A DNA stretch of 64,000 nt from Rhizophlyctis rosea. Lineage: Eukaryota; Chytridiomycota; Chytridiomycetes; Rhizophlyctidales; Rhizophlyctidaceae. Below, piece by piece: positions 1 through 11,647 of this stretch (the first letter of the stretch is position 1; every line of letters starts with the position of its first letter). Where the stretch lies: NCBI GenBank assembly GCA_027596075.1, contig JADGJC010000046.1:1-64000 (forward strand), in the 5' to 3' direction. The notes beneath the pieces were generated by a model. It made no database searches. It was given only the letters and a program-made list of their open reading frames with translations, and had not been told where the DNA came from. A program made the translations under genes and the position numbers.

Positions 1-385
1 CCGCGGTCACAACGTCCACCGAGATTACCACTACCACAACACCCGCGGTCACAACGTCCACCGAGATTACCACTACCACAACACCCGCGGTCACAACGTC
101 CACCGAGATTACCACTACCACAACACCCGCGGTCACAACGTCCACCGAGATTACCACTACCACAACACCCGCGGTCACAACGTCCACCGAGATTACCACT
201 ACCTCCACACCAGCTGCCACAACGTCCACCGAGATTACCACTACCACAACACCCGTGGTCACAACGTCCACGGAGATTACTACTACCACCACACCGGCTG
301 CCACAACATCAACCGAGATTACTACTACCACCACACCGGCTATCACAACGTCCAGCGAGATTACTACTACCGTCACACCAGAGGC
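1..385 (+). repeat. 42-bp coding minisatellite (about nine copies)
   Basis: Copies start at 1, 43, 85, 127, 169, 211, 253, 295 and 337. The first copies are almost identical; those from about 200 onward diverge. Each unit encodes 14 residues, PAVTTSTEITTTTT, keeping the frame of the surface-protein gene. The array continues beyond the left edge, so total copy number is unknown. The block of identical copies suggests recent unequal exchange or slippage. Confidence 0.95.
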
Positions 386-3300
386 GACCACTGCCGTGAC
401 CACCGAACGCACAAGCACCTCTAGTGCAGGAGCGTCAACGACAAAGTCATCTAGCACTAGTGGGACGGGGCTTAGTAGCAGTACAGGAACAACGGAGACT
501 TCCACCACCACCGGAGGGGCAGCTGGTGCTGCATCAACCGAATCATCAAGCACCAGCGGAAGCACTACTGCTGCAACAACCGAATCGTCATCCACCAGCA
601 CAGGAGGAACTACTGCTGCAACAACGGAAACTTCTTCTACCAGCGGAAGTGTGTCTGGTGCTACCCCTTCCACCAGTGCTGGAGGACCCACTGCATCGAC
701 TACTGGAGCTTCTTCCAGCAGCGCGACTGCTTCGGCTACCATCACTGGAACCACTGCAGGCAGCACAGTAACTTCCACCACTACGGGCGGTGTAGTAGTA
801 GGAGGGGGCGGTGCTTCTAGCGCCACTGCAACAACGACCGGCAGCAGCGCAGGCGCAACTGCAGGCTCCACAATCACCAGCAGTGGCAGTACCGGCACCA
901 GCAGCGCAACCATCACACCAACTGCACGGGAAACCACTCTTTCAAACATTGCCACTGTGGGCACCACCCGCACCTCAACCACAACTCCTAGTAGCGGCAG
1001 TGGTGGCGGCGGGGGCATTATTATTGGTGGTAGCAGCCCTACACCATCCTATACCGTACCAGTCTCAACGGTACCTTGGCAATCCGGGAGTGCGGGCCCA
1101 CAACCTACAGCTGGACCGGCAATTCCGACCCCGTATGTTGGAATTCAAGGATTAACCTCAGTGTAAGTGATTTACCGTGAATCCCTTGACTAAATTGTAT
1201 TTTGTCAAAATATCTAACTGCTCAACTTCTAATGTAGATCTAAGTGCGATTCTTTGTCGTTGACTGCAAATTTGGACAGTATCGGAAGTTCCTTTACCTA
1301 CGGGACAGTGCAATACACGTACGTTCTCCTTACTGATTATGGCATACTCAGCGGTCGCTAATTTGACTCACACAGCTGGTCAACGGTCTCAACCAACGCT
1401 ATTGATTTGAGAACATACATACCTACCACGCCATCCAGCTCCAACAAGCTCACGATCCCTGCTACTGCGTTTGCCAACATCACAGGGCCCCTCCCTCTCT
1501 CCGTAAGCGTGCAGGTTTACTATGAAATCCTCAGCAGCGGAACCGTCGTCAGCACGGGCAACGATGTCGATTCTTTCGATTTCACCGTCACTATCACGGC
1601 TTTCCCGAGCGTTTTGGTCAATGAGGGCTCTACTGCCTTGCAATACACTGCCAACACCGCCGTCTCCTTGATGTCCAGGATTGTTTTCCCAAGCTGCGGG
1701 TCTTCCAACACAACGGCATCGTACTCATGGTATGTTGTTTGTCATCCGCGAGTCTTCTTGATCAATTGGTAACCATCCCGCGCTTTACCTTGATTGCAGG
1801 GCGCTTTACAAAGTTAGCAGCGGTGCAGAATTGCCGGTCAGCATCACCAACGCTAACCGGAGCACACTCGCACTGCCGGCAACAACGATCCCCTACATTG
1901 ATGGAACCTCCTACTACAAGGCTAATCTCACCGTCAGCTTCACCAACGGTCAGGGTTCAAGCTCCGCCTCCATCAATTTGACTCCAGTCCTCCCGGACTT
2001 GATCGTCGATATCTTGGGCGGTAACGGTAAAGTCGGTCCAACAGTCAACTTCACTCTGGATGGTTCCAAGTCTCGAGACCCCGGGATTCCCGGTGCCACC
2101 CTCACCTACGCATGGACTTGTGGCGCGAACAACGGCTCCTTTGCTGTTCCATGCCCGACTATCGCCACTCCTACCGCAAGTATCATTACCGTCTCGGGAG
2201 CTGACCTGACACTCGGTGCTACCTACAACTATACGCTGACTGTTACGGTATGTGCTACATTAAATATGTCAATTGATGGCCTGAGGTGCTAATTTCATAT
2301 GGGCATGCGCAGAACCCTGCTACCGGAAAGACTGCTTTCAAAACGGTGTCAGTCTACGATGACCCTAATGTGACTTTCACGTGCTTGTAAGTTCTACTGC
2401 ATGGTATCCTCAATGCGCGGTGGCGCTAATGTCTCCCGACCATCCAGCGTCCAACTCGCAACCACCAGTCCCGATGGCGTACACGTCCCTCTGACAAGGA
2501 ACACCGGATTCAATGTCACTTGTGCAGGTTCCACCACATACACCTACAGCTGGTTTACCGTCCCATCCGTCCCGTTGACCTCCGACACTCTCGCGGCTGG
2601 CTCCCAAACCGGGCCATCCTTCGCATTCCGGCCTAACGTGCTTGTCAATGGCACATCATACATCGTTGCTGTCAACGTTACAAGTGGCTTGAGCAGTAAC
2701 ACCGCTTCCTTTGCATTTGCAACCATGTCCCCGCCGTACGGAGGTTCCATCACTGTGGCCAGCAACGGCACCGACACTTCAAGGGGAAGAGCCTATGCGG
2801 ACCCATGGACCTTGTCCGCCGACAGCTGGACGTCAAGCTACTCAAACGCACTGACTTACCAATTCACGGCCAACTTCAGCAACGTTTTGAGCATCGTTGG
2901 TCCCCAATCCTCTGCCAGTACCAGAAACAACATCAACATCCCCACTGTGGGCACCGGTTTCATCCGCCTTACCGTCTGGGACGAATACGGTCACTACACC
3001 ACGAAGGACAGCCAAACCATCACTACCGATTCCCCGTTGACGGGACTTGATGGAGCAGCAGTTGCCGCTTTCGCCCAAAATCTTGCTGCCACGTCCTTAG
3101 CATCGGCGGTGAACTCTGGTGACACCGGAGCGCTTCTAGCAGCTTCACTCAATGTGGCTTCTTTGCTTAGTGTAGCATCAAACACAGCGGGTGCCGACAG
3201 CGGTGCAATCAATACGGTCAAAACTCAATTGCTTTCGACCCTCAACAACGTGGATTTGACTACTGCCAACTCTGGGCAATGCAATGCTGTGGTTGGCACT

Positions 3301-4347
3301 GTTTTCAGTGTTGGTCTTGGCACTTTGGACAAGTAAGTGTGAATAGCCAATTGACCGCTACCATCAATCATTTTGTAACAATCAACTTCACATCATTATA
3401 GCGCCGGCAAGACCCAGGGTATGCTACTAGTGCAAAATGCTCTCGGTCAAATCTCCACCAGCAGCAGCGACGGTGCCGGACTGAATGCAGACATCCGTAC
3501 CGCTGCGGTCGGTGCACTTGATTCCTTCTGGGGCACTACAAGTCCCGCACGCCGGCTCTCTCGTCGTCAAAGCGGGAACTCCTTCTACCAAACCATCATC
3601 GACACATACCACAGCGTCGGACAAGCTACCAATGTTGCCCTCGTTTGCGGCGCAGGAGCCGTCCTCGACTCCACCGCCAATGCCCGCCTTGCCTCTGCCT
3701 CTATCCAGGCTAACGGTGTTCCCAGCGTGAATCTTGGCACAAGCAATGCAGCTGTTGGCGCTCCTTTGAACAACGCCATCGACTGGACCACGGCGCCTCT
3801 TGGTACTGGCTGTGTTCGCATCAGTGCTCTCATGAGCAGCGTAGGAATCTACAACGCCAACCCCGCCAACCAATTCTACACTTCCGTCCTCTCTGTCAAC
3901 ATCGACCCCACTGACAGCAGTGCTCTCAGAGGCCAACCCTTCAATTTCCAACTGAAGGAATCCCAAGCACCAGCAGCAAACACCAAGCCCGTTGTCCAAC
4001 GCTGGGATGGTACCAGCTGGGTCAGCTCCGACTGTGGCTTGACCAAAGCCGAACTACAAAATGACAACACCTACCTCATCTCCGGCTGGTGCAATTGGTC
4101 GCCAGCAAGGACTTCTACCAGCTCCCGCCGCCTTCAAAAGCGCCAAAGCACGTCCAGCTTCCCCGACTCTCAGCAGGTTGCCGTCAGCCGTGCACAAGAC
4201 ACCACCAGTCCATCACCGAGCCCAACCGAAAACGGTCTCACCTCGTCCGGTCTCAGCGGTGGTGGTATTGCCGGTATTGTTGTTGGGTCCGTCGCCGGCG
4301 CTTGTCTTATCGGAGCAGGTGTTTTCTACTTTGTCAAGAAGCGCTGA
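1..4347 (+). CDS. PKD/REJ-like surface protein, 5' partial, C-terminal membrane anchor
   Basis: The gene runs off the left edge. I read seven exons: 3-1162, 1238-1318, 1376-1729, 1800-2247, 2313-2386, 2448-3332 and 3402-4347. They stay in one frame and give at least 1315 residues. Order: a Thr/Ser stalk of 14-residue repeats; a Ser/Thr/Gly-rich linker; then Ig-like segments with PKD/REJ signatures such as LDGSKSRDPGIPG followed by LTYAWTC. A Cys/Trp-rich stretch (DCGLTKAEL to GWCNWSP) lies near the C-terminus. It vaguely recalls a GPS region but lacks the HLS/HLT cleavage triplet. A glycine-rich hydrophobic helix ending VFYFVKKR at the stop anchors the protein. Dibasic sites LSRRQ and LQKRQ would suit Kex2-type cleavage. 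Role (inferred): heavily O-glycosylated cell-surface adhesion or recognition protein. The PKD/REJ assignment is from memory of the family; the missing N-terminus should carry the signal peptide. Confidence 0.75.
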
Positions 4348-5077
4348 TGGGCTCATAAGGGCCGTGTTTTAAAGTAGAGATGGGAAGGGGATATTTTTCA
4401 AAGCAACTTTTGTAAGGGAACATTATACCAATACCACGATATCAGAGGGGCCATTAGGAGGGTAGACTTCTTTTTTCTCCTCATTCTTTCTTTTTGTTTC
4501 TTTTTTCTTCCTTTTCCTCCTTCTTATATAGCGGAAGCAGAGATGATCTGTGATTATCTCAACAGTATAAATATATTTTATTCATCCTTTTCCAATGCAC
4601 AGTGTTGACGAAACGTTAAACATGAACGCAGAACATAAGTTGAGCCATGACTTCTTTCTTTTTGATTGAAGCTCCAGGATGGCGACACCGCAACGATCAT
4701 CATATGAAGGATAAACGATGTGTATGCAACCACCATTGATTGGAAATTGGACGAACCCAGGTTTGGAGCAATACCTGATATCTACAGTCACTTTGCGCTA
4801 AGCCATATGGGATGGCGGCTGGGCCACTCACAGGCCTGGTGGACGATGCAATGTGCAGGCACGGCCCACTTTTCTCTGAATATCGGATCGAGCCATCACC
4901 GGGGGCATGTACCTAGCCTGGCCCGCCGCCCCACCCAACTGTCCCCCAATTCCCACGCTTTTTCCTGCTTTGACCATCCCGATCTTTCTTGTCATCGACA
5001 AGTTTTTGACACAGCCGGTGCTACTGAAAACAAAACTCCGTCCACTTGCGTTTCACCACTTGTGCGCTATATCCAAA
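4348..5077. other. Intergenic: pyrimidine-rich 3' region
   Basis: No convincing coding frame. About 4470-4530 is a T/C-rich tract followed by A/T-rich sequence near 4560-4580, consistent with the 3' UTR and polyadenylation zone of the surface-protein gene. The rest would be the 5' flank of the next gene. Confidence 0.5.
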
Positions 5078-5544
5078 ATGGCTGACACCAATCACGTCTG
5101 TTTGGTGGAAGACGAACCACCTACCGCAGAAGGTGAAGCTCCCCGCTCGTTGGTGCTCAAGCTGCGACTGAATAGACGGGTCCGTTTCTTGCAGAAGTTG
5201 CACGCATTGCTTACCTTGAGGAGCAAATTCATCTTGCCCGTGAACAAGCCGCTGCTCTCAAAGAAGAAAGCCGCATCCGCACCGCCAGTCGGCAAAAGGA
5301 AGTTGCATCCTTCCTCGCTATCAAAGGGTCAATGATGGCGTTGAATGAGAAATTGAATGCCTTGTTAAAGCGCGCACAGGCTGCGGAGGACAAGGTCAAT
5401 GCTGAGTGTCAGACTGGTTTGCCCTCAAAGGCCTCCATGGAGGAGTTGGTGCAAGTCAGCCAGGAGTTGAAGGAGCTCCGTGCCGAGGATAAGAGATTGA
5501 CTGCTGAGCACCAGCGGGTCACGGCTCGCCTCGAGGCAGAATAG
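5078..5544 (+). CDS. Small coiled-coil protein (134 aa)
   Basis: Two exons, 5078-5132 and 5195-5544, are joined across a 62-nt intron (GTGAAG to TTGCAG). Without splicing, the downstream frame is closed by a TAG just upstream; with it, the protein reads MADTNHVCLVEDEPP through EEVARIAYLEEQIHLAR into a long Ala/Glu/Lys/Arg-rich helix. The helix runs almost to the C-terminus and has heptad-like spacing (KASMEELVQVSQELKELR). There is no signal peptide or membrane segment. I do not recognise a family. The stop is TAG. The acidic N-terminus plus a single coiled coil would suit a small adaptor or oligomerising protein, but that is speculation. Confidence 0.6.
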
Positions 5545-5881
5545 AATCGCTGGCTGAACCATGGAAGATGCTTTTGCGTAAGTCAGATGATCCATTCATT
5601 TCTACCAAGTTTTTCGGCTGTCAATTTATGCAAAAATCCAGTCTTTGTCAGTGAGAACAACACGAATATCACAGCAGTGACGACACGTCCCCGGTCCAAT
5701 CCAAATTTCTTTTGTAGTTGCCAATGCAAGGTTTGTCCAACATATTGGTTCTCAACTCCGGATCATCTGTGTAACACGCTCATACAGAAGCCAGAATGCT
5801 TTGTGCAAGTAACAATGACAACATTCCTTGTTCGATTTGCGTGATCGCGGTGTCACTTTCATCTGTTATATTTGTCTTACG

Positions 5882-6334
5882 CTACACTCGCTGAGATATT
5901 TCATAGTGTGATGCAATCAAACAACGTTTACCTGTATTTCGCAGTCCTGATTGATCATGCACTTGATTCGACCTAATGTGCAAATATCTTTTGCATTGTG
6001 ATTTGGACTGCCGGGCAAGCAAGAATTTGATTTGCCAATGCGGTCCTTTGGTCCAAGCAGCATGAGACTGTCGAATTACCATTGCCGTCAGCGCTGCTCT
6101 ATACTTCACATTTTGGCTGCGCCATACGCTCACCTGCAGAAGATCACTATGCGCTTGTCGGGCAGACGTGTTCAATTTCCAGTCACGTTGCTTGCTTCCA
6201 GCACAGCCCAAGTCATTGACCCGTTTTGTACGGAAGGAGTTGATCGTGGTGCCGGTATCAAAATTTGATGCAGGGTGTTGGTCCTTCAATGTGGTTCTGA
6301 TTGCCGCCAGCTGCATCATCAATGTCATTTTCAT
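5882..6334 (-). CDS. Possible small gene of unknown function
   Basis: An ATG at 6334 opens 65-70 residues (MKMTLMMQLAAIRTTLKDQ onward) ending at DLLQ, immediately before a good donor (CAG/GTGAGC near 6135). An acceptor about 90 nt further (ACCAAAG near 6045) would continue as DRIGKSNSCLPGSPNHN. The reading is unsupported by any family resemblance and the 3' end is not resolved. It could equally be noncoding sequence between the coiled-coil gene and the ESCRT gene. The rest of 5545-6630 shows no other coding signal. Confidence 0.25.
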   Translation of the reverse strand: MKMTLMMQLAAIRTTLKDQHPASNFDTGTTINSFRTKRVNDLGCAGSKQRDWKLNTSARQAHSDLLQVSVWRSQNVKYRAALTAMVIRQSHAAWTKGPHWQIKFLLARQSKSQCKRYLHIRSNQVHDQSGLRNTGKRCLIASHYEISQRV

Positions 6335-6633
6335 GCGTGCGCCGCTTCCGTTTCAGGTGATGGGTATTGCTTGGGGATTCGACTGAAATGTGCAGGAATG
6401 AAAATGTAAATTGAATACATGTGATGCATCTTCAGAAATCAAAATCCGGCATCCCATCATCATGGTGATATCAAATCGGATTCATCAGGAGCGCGACGAT
6501 CCAAGTGTACGCCAGACGTGATTCAAAATCACTTCAAAGATGATACACATCATAATGAGCCGATGCTATTTTCATAGTGCTTGACATCTTTGGGGAATGC
6601 TTGACCTCGAATCGGCAGCCGCACAAAAAAGAG

Positions 6634-7734
6634 TTATGATGCTCCCTTTAGCAGCTCATCCAGCCGGGCCTGCAGTTCATCTTCCTCCGCTTTCGTTGTT
6701 TCTTTCCCTTTTCCGGAGGGAAGTGCAGTTCTCGGAGCATCGGCGAGCTGCAATGCTTGATCAGCGATTTGACAACTTCATGTTGCAGCGGGGTTCTGAC
6801 CTGTTGCCCGACCCCAATTCCGATTTCATCCAATACTTGGTTCATGATATTCTCTCCTTCCTCTTCGTCCTCTGCAGGTTGCGTTCATTAGCGACCGGTT
6901 CAAACGCTACCAAAGCAGTACACGCAAACTCATAGCGGACGCACCATCTTCATCCATGACGTTATCAATAGCGTCGTTCACTGAGCACAGATTATTGAGA
7001 TTACGCATCAGGTAGGCGGATTCGAAAATGATACACTTACTCATCTCCTCTTTCATATCCATCTGCGCGTTCTGCTCTGCAAATTCTTGCATTTGTACTT
7101 GCAGCTTTTGTAGGTCCATCTGCTTATTTGCTCCAACCATTGCCTGCTCAGCAATGCAGTCGTCAATGGATATGTGTGTGCGTTGACACGGAGTCACGCG
7201 ATATTACCTTCGTGGCCCCACCCATTGCCTTCGCCATCGCAGCTTGCGATTGTATGGCCTGCATGTACACGTTTCGCGTCAATCAATGTTGCAACGGGAT
7301 AAAATGGTTGCCAAATTGGCCTTAACCTGCGTCCGATACCCTATTCCATTGATTTGCGATTGTACTGTCATATTCTTCTCCTGTTGCTTCCGGATACGAA
7401 TGAGCTGCTTGGCAAGAAGTTTCGCTTGGGCCATGTTATTGGCTTTTGCCGCCTTTTTGATCTCAGCCGTCTTTTGAAGGTACAGTTTAGTGGCAGCCTC
7501 AATCGGTGACCCGCTTAGACAAACTTACTATTTGTTTCTCCTGTCGCTCCAAGTCCGCCTTGTCTCGTTGTAAGGTACGTACTTCGCCTCTCAAGGCGCG
7601 CTGCTGCTGTCGCATCTTTGAACGGGAAAGGCACGTCAGTATAGGTTACTCAAATTGCGAGCGATGGGGCTGAACCAATAGCCAGTACGTGCCTGCTCGC
7701 GCGGCGTCGGTGCTTTTCCAAATAATGATGCCAT
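6634..7734 (-). CDS. ESCRT-III subunit, Vps2/CHMP2 family (CHMP2B-like)
   Basis: ESCRT-III proteins polymerise on membranes to drive multivesicular-body budding, cytokinesis and membrane repair. Eight exons (7693-7734, 7529-7615, 7327-7470, 7208-7258, 7041-7143, 6945-6980, 6801-6871, 6634-6747) give 215 residues, the usual length. The N-terminus MASLFGKAPTPREQ leads into the basic helix MRQQQRALRGEVR. It is followed by EKQITAEIKKAAK and AKQLIRIRKQ, the central MDLQKLQVQMQEF, the acidic region and VLDEIGIGVGQQ. The C-terminal MIT-interacting motif is EEDELQARLDELLKG. Length and spacing match CHMP2 at every junction, which is what fixed the splice sites. The first intron uses a GC donor. CHMP2B-like rather than CHMP2A-like is judged from the start and the VLDEIGI block. 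All key regions are present, so it is probably functional. Confidence 0.88.
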
Positions 7735-9079
7735 GCCGTTATACGTTTGGTGCAATAGTGCTGGAAAGATTTCAGAGAAGGTATCAATGAAGCCACAACT
7801 GTGAATTTTGTTGTTAATGCAGGTAGGTGAGTTGAATGCGTGACAAGGGCGAGGAGAGGGCGGCCTTGAGCGATGATGTGGGGCTGTGACATCGCGTCGA
7901 GTCTGGAACACTGCGAAGGCGTTGTCACTAAGCCGCTTGCCACCTCACTGAGTGGGAGTCCTATCCATCCTTTTGGAAAGCCCAAACCAGAGTGGAACGA
8001 ATGCCCTTACGAAAACTCGAACAACACCTTCGCACAAACGGCCAGCTTAATCTTGGCAGATTGAAGCGATAAGGTTAATTGCTGCTTACAATATCGTTCT
8101 CTTTTCAAGCTGTCTGGAAAACTTGGAAAGGATTTGTCCTCTCCATCATATCAAATTGCCATTCAAAGACTCTTGGGTAACTTGGGGACACACCCACTCA
8201 CTTTCCCTGTTATGAATCTGGAAACGCATGAGGTGCCTCTATTTGTCACCATCAGGCATGGAGAGGGTAGAAATCATCAAATTCTAGCATGAATTTGTAC
8301 TTGAAGAAGTTCAGCCATAATCCTACAGATAGTAGTTGCACAGCATTAACCTTCCAACTAACCGCAAATACCAATTATGCGAACCGATGTGTCCTGTCGT
8401 ACAAAGTTGAATTACTGTTGCAATAACACTCCATCAGTAGGGTAAAACTAATCTGTCTCATGACAGTTTAAACCCCGCTCACGATTCCTATTGGCAGATG
8501 AACAACCCGACGCTTTGAGAATTCTGCTTCTCAATGACGGGAAGAGGGGACTTGGACCAAAGTGGCAATTGACGTAGCTACATGATGAACTCTATGAGAC
8601 GATATCATAGCAACATCCATGACACATTGCTGGAGACACGCAACACTGATTTCTGATGATCTCTGGAAGTGAACATTGCCAGCATGAAATCCATGTGTAG
8701 GAATACAGCCATAATCCGCAAATGTGGGATTTCTATCAAAATCAACTAGATAGCGGACCCAGAGTTGACTTGTTTTGTGTTTTGCTCAATACGGAGCAGC
8801 ATATGTTATTGAAGACTGAGGAGACGGTGATAGTGGTTCCCGAACTTTTCCGGTATAACCACCAGAGCAACCCTCACGCCTACCCACACACAGAAAGAAC
8901 GGCTGCATTACTTGAATATGCTGAAAATGAAAATGTTTTGACGTACATTGACGGTATACTATAGCGATACAATATAAAATATAACCACGAAAGCTAGCAA
9001 TCCAAACTACCAGAGTGCAACAAACCCAATCATTCTATACAACACATACTAAATGATACTCCATCTATGTACCAGCCCT
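7735..9079. other. Intergenic, no supported gene
   Basis: This contains the upstream region of the ESCRT gene (right side of its start) and the 3' flank of the Tyr-rich protein gene. A plus-strand frame at 8722-8964 (80 codons) has no recognisable features or splice partners and is not called. Confidence 0.45.
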
Positions 9080-10594
9080 TCAGTACTTGTTGTACGTAGG
9101 AGCCTCGTAAGCGGACTTGTAGCCGTTGTTATAAGACTTGTAGGAGTTGTACGAAGCCTCAGCGTGGCAAGAGTAAGTTCCCTTGACGATGCAAGAGCGA
9201 CCGTCCTCCCACCCGTATGCGCGGCCCTTGTTGTCGCAGGCGGGGCGGGCCACATCATATTTGCAGACAGGGAACCCGGCGTCGTACTCTGTCTTGGAAT
9301 AGTAAGAGTTGGCGGCAGCGGGAGCGAAGTAGGATTTGGGCGGGGTATAGTAGGAAGATTGGGGAGCTTGGTAAGTGTAGGTGTTATAGGAGTAGTCGTC
9401 CTTCTTGTACGAGTTATAGCCGTTGTAAGACGGCTCCTTGTGACAGCTGTAGCTTCCCTTGACAATGCAAGATCTGCCGTTCTCCCACCCATACCCACGA
9501 CCCTTGTCGTCGCACTCGGGTTTCTTCACTTCCTTCTTGCACACGGGGAACCCGGAATCCCATTCTGTGCCGGAATAGTACGAGTTTGCCGCAGGCGCGA
9601 AGTAAGACTTCTTGTACGAATCGTAGCCGTAGTAAGACGGCTCTTTGTGGCAACTGTAGCTACCCTTGACAATGCAAGACCTTCCATCTTCCCACCCGTA
9701 TCCGCGTCCCTTATCATCACAAGCGGGCTTCTTAACCTCCTTCTTACAGACGGGATAGCCAGCATCATATTCAGTGGCAGAGTAGTAGGAATTGGCAGCA
9801 GGGGCGAAGTAGGACTTGCCGGCGTGGGTGGGTTGGCTGGCGTACGTTTCGTAAGTGGGAGTGTAAGCAGGGGTTTGATACGACTTATAGACAGGAGGTT
9901 GGTAGGCAGGGGCCTGGTACGAATCGTACGACGGAGTTTGGTAGGTCTTGTACGAAGGTGTTTGGTAGGTCGGGGTTTGGTAGGTCGGGGTCTGATAAGC
10001 GGGGGTTTGGTAGGCCGGGGTCTGATAAGTTGGGGTTTGGTAGGTATGGGTTTGGTAGGTATCGGTTTGATACGAAGGGGTTTGGTAAGAAGGAGTCTGG
10101 TATTGGTAAGTTGGGGTTTGATAGGTGGGCGTGTAGGCAGGAGGCTGGTAGGTGGGAGTTTGGTAACCATACTCGGGCGCCTTGTACTTTGAGTCGTAGC
10201 CGTACGAAGACTCCTTGTGGCAGCTGTAAGTGCCCTTGACAATGCAAGACTTCCCGTTTTCGTAGCCATATGCTCTGCCTTTGTCATCGCAGGCCGGCTT
10301 CTTCACCTATTAAATCGTCAACGGGATTAATGACTGCAATAAGAATAATATGAGATGAGGACAGTGATGTTCCTTACCTCCTTCTGACAAACGGGGAAGC
10401 CAGAATCATACTCTGCGGCAGCAGCGGCGATCAAGTGCTGGACGGTCGCCGATATGGGACATTAGAATTGGAACCACTTGTTTACAAACAATACAATCCA
10501 AATTCCCTACCGCCATACTGCGCTTGGCAGGAACCGCCGCGGCCGCAGCCATGGACGAAACGATCGTCAATGAAAGGATCTTGTGTGCGAGCAT
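9080..10594 (-). CDS. Secreted Tyr-rich repeat protein with four CBM10-like Cys modules
   Basis: Three exons: 10511-10594, 10378-10437 and 9080-10306, giving 456 residues. Exon 1 is a signal peptide (MLAHKILSLTIVSSMAAAAA, then VPAKR). Four modules follow the pattern [YF]PVC, eight or nine residues, CD[DN]KGRxYG[WY]E[DN]G[RK]SCIVKG[ST]YSCH, each preceded by AANSYYSxTEYDAG-like sequence. Each has four Cys. The YPxC...GWExxxSCI...C layout resembles cellulose-binding CBM10, so carbohydrate or cell-wall binding is likely (inference). Between module 1 and 2 lies a low-complexity arm of five- or six-residue YQTPxYQ/YQxPAY repeats with almost no charged residues, like adhesive Tyr/Pro-rich proteins. 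There is no C-terminal anchor, so the product should be wall-bound or released. The first module is split by an intron inside its VKKPACDD core. Confidence 0.75.
9840..10180 (-). repeat. Short tandem repeat encoding YQTP units
   Basis: A run of imperfect 15- to 18-bp units (plus-strand form ggtttggtaggt or gggtctgataag) lies inside the Tyr-rich protein gene. It encodes about twenty TYQTP or PAYQTP steps. Units vary by synonymous and single-residue changes, indicating an older array than the 42-bp array at the left edge. Confidence 0.85.
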
Positions 10595-11647
10595 TTTGCA
10601 GGATGATGTGCAGATGAAGATGGATACAAACTAGAGCTCCAGGTATCTTGCTTGGATGGTTGGGTGTTGTCTGAAGAGCAGGAAGGGGAGGCCGTGGGCG
10701 AGCAAGGTTTTATGTGATGCGATCCGACCAAAATGCTGGTTCTCCTTCTTTGTGTTGAGACCTGAGGACCTGGTTGAGAGGCGGAGTCTATTTTCCAGCC
10801 CGGATGGAGCGGAGCGGATCCGCAGCGCCCACTTGATACAGCATTGATAAAGTCTGTTGCTGTGTGCACATCCTCCGGCTTGCCTCGTCTTCTCAGGCTT
10901 CTTCAAGGCGAGCTCCGACTCGGACCATCCACAAGCGGTTGCACAATTCCCGCTTGTGGAAGGTGCGTGTGTGGACGAATGGGCACAGATATCCAAGCCA
11001 CCACGGTATCCCGGTGCTGAGCAGAGCACAATCGTGAAGGACTTTGAATTTTAGTAATTTTGCATCGCCACCCTCCATTGATTGCATTGATGAGAGGCAA
11101 AAATCTGGATGGGTGAGGCCATTGCAAATGCGAATCTTGTGTGCACATCGGACTGATTGGCATGGGACTGCTACTGACATGAGGTGCATTCATGAGGATA
11201 CAGAGACTGGTGCTTAAGGCGTTTAGGAATGCAGAGATTGGTTCATGAGAAGCATCATGAAACGTTGCAGCCTTTGGGGAGTGTGGGAACAAGATGCCCC
11301 ATGATTCTTGCAAAGGCTTTGCAAGGCCTGCCCAGAAGCGCTGGTGACTGTGGAGATTGATGCGGACATCAAATCACGTGACTTCCATGACTTTGCCCCA
11401 AAGAGCGTCTCTGTGCCTTTTCCTTGCATAGCCGTGCCGATGTCCAGTGCCACTTTGTGGAAGTTTTGGAGTGAAAAGGCCATCTACCGGCAGGTAGTCA
11501 CAATCGAGGCACTGGACAACGCCACGCACGTGATTTTTACCCACCACTGCTCGGGAGTGGGTAATCTGCTCGGGAATCTTGAAAATTGAGGTCCCGTTTT
11601 GCTGCATCTTACTCATCCTCGAAGTTCAATGCCATATAACGTTCACG
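10595..11647. other. Intergenic; contains a 5' flank shared with the F-box copy at 17.6 kb
   Basis: No supported gene. About 11005-11160 is a diverged copy of 17405-17560: both carry gagcacaatc, then tttgcatcgccac, then gaatcttgt-tgtgcat in the same order and spacing. It is therefore probably duplicated promoter-proximal DNA of the F-box family. Confidence 0.5.

Noticed and set aside
9053..10192. 379-codon plus-strand frame opposite the Tyr-rich gene
   Set aside because: It is the antisense shadow of a low-complexity coding region. The minus strand has the signal peptide, Cys modules and consistent splice sites.
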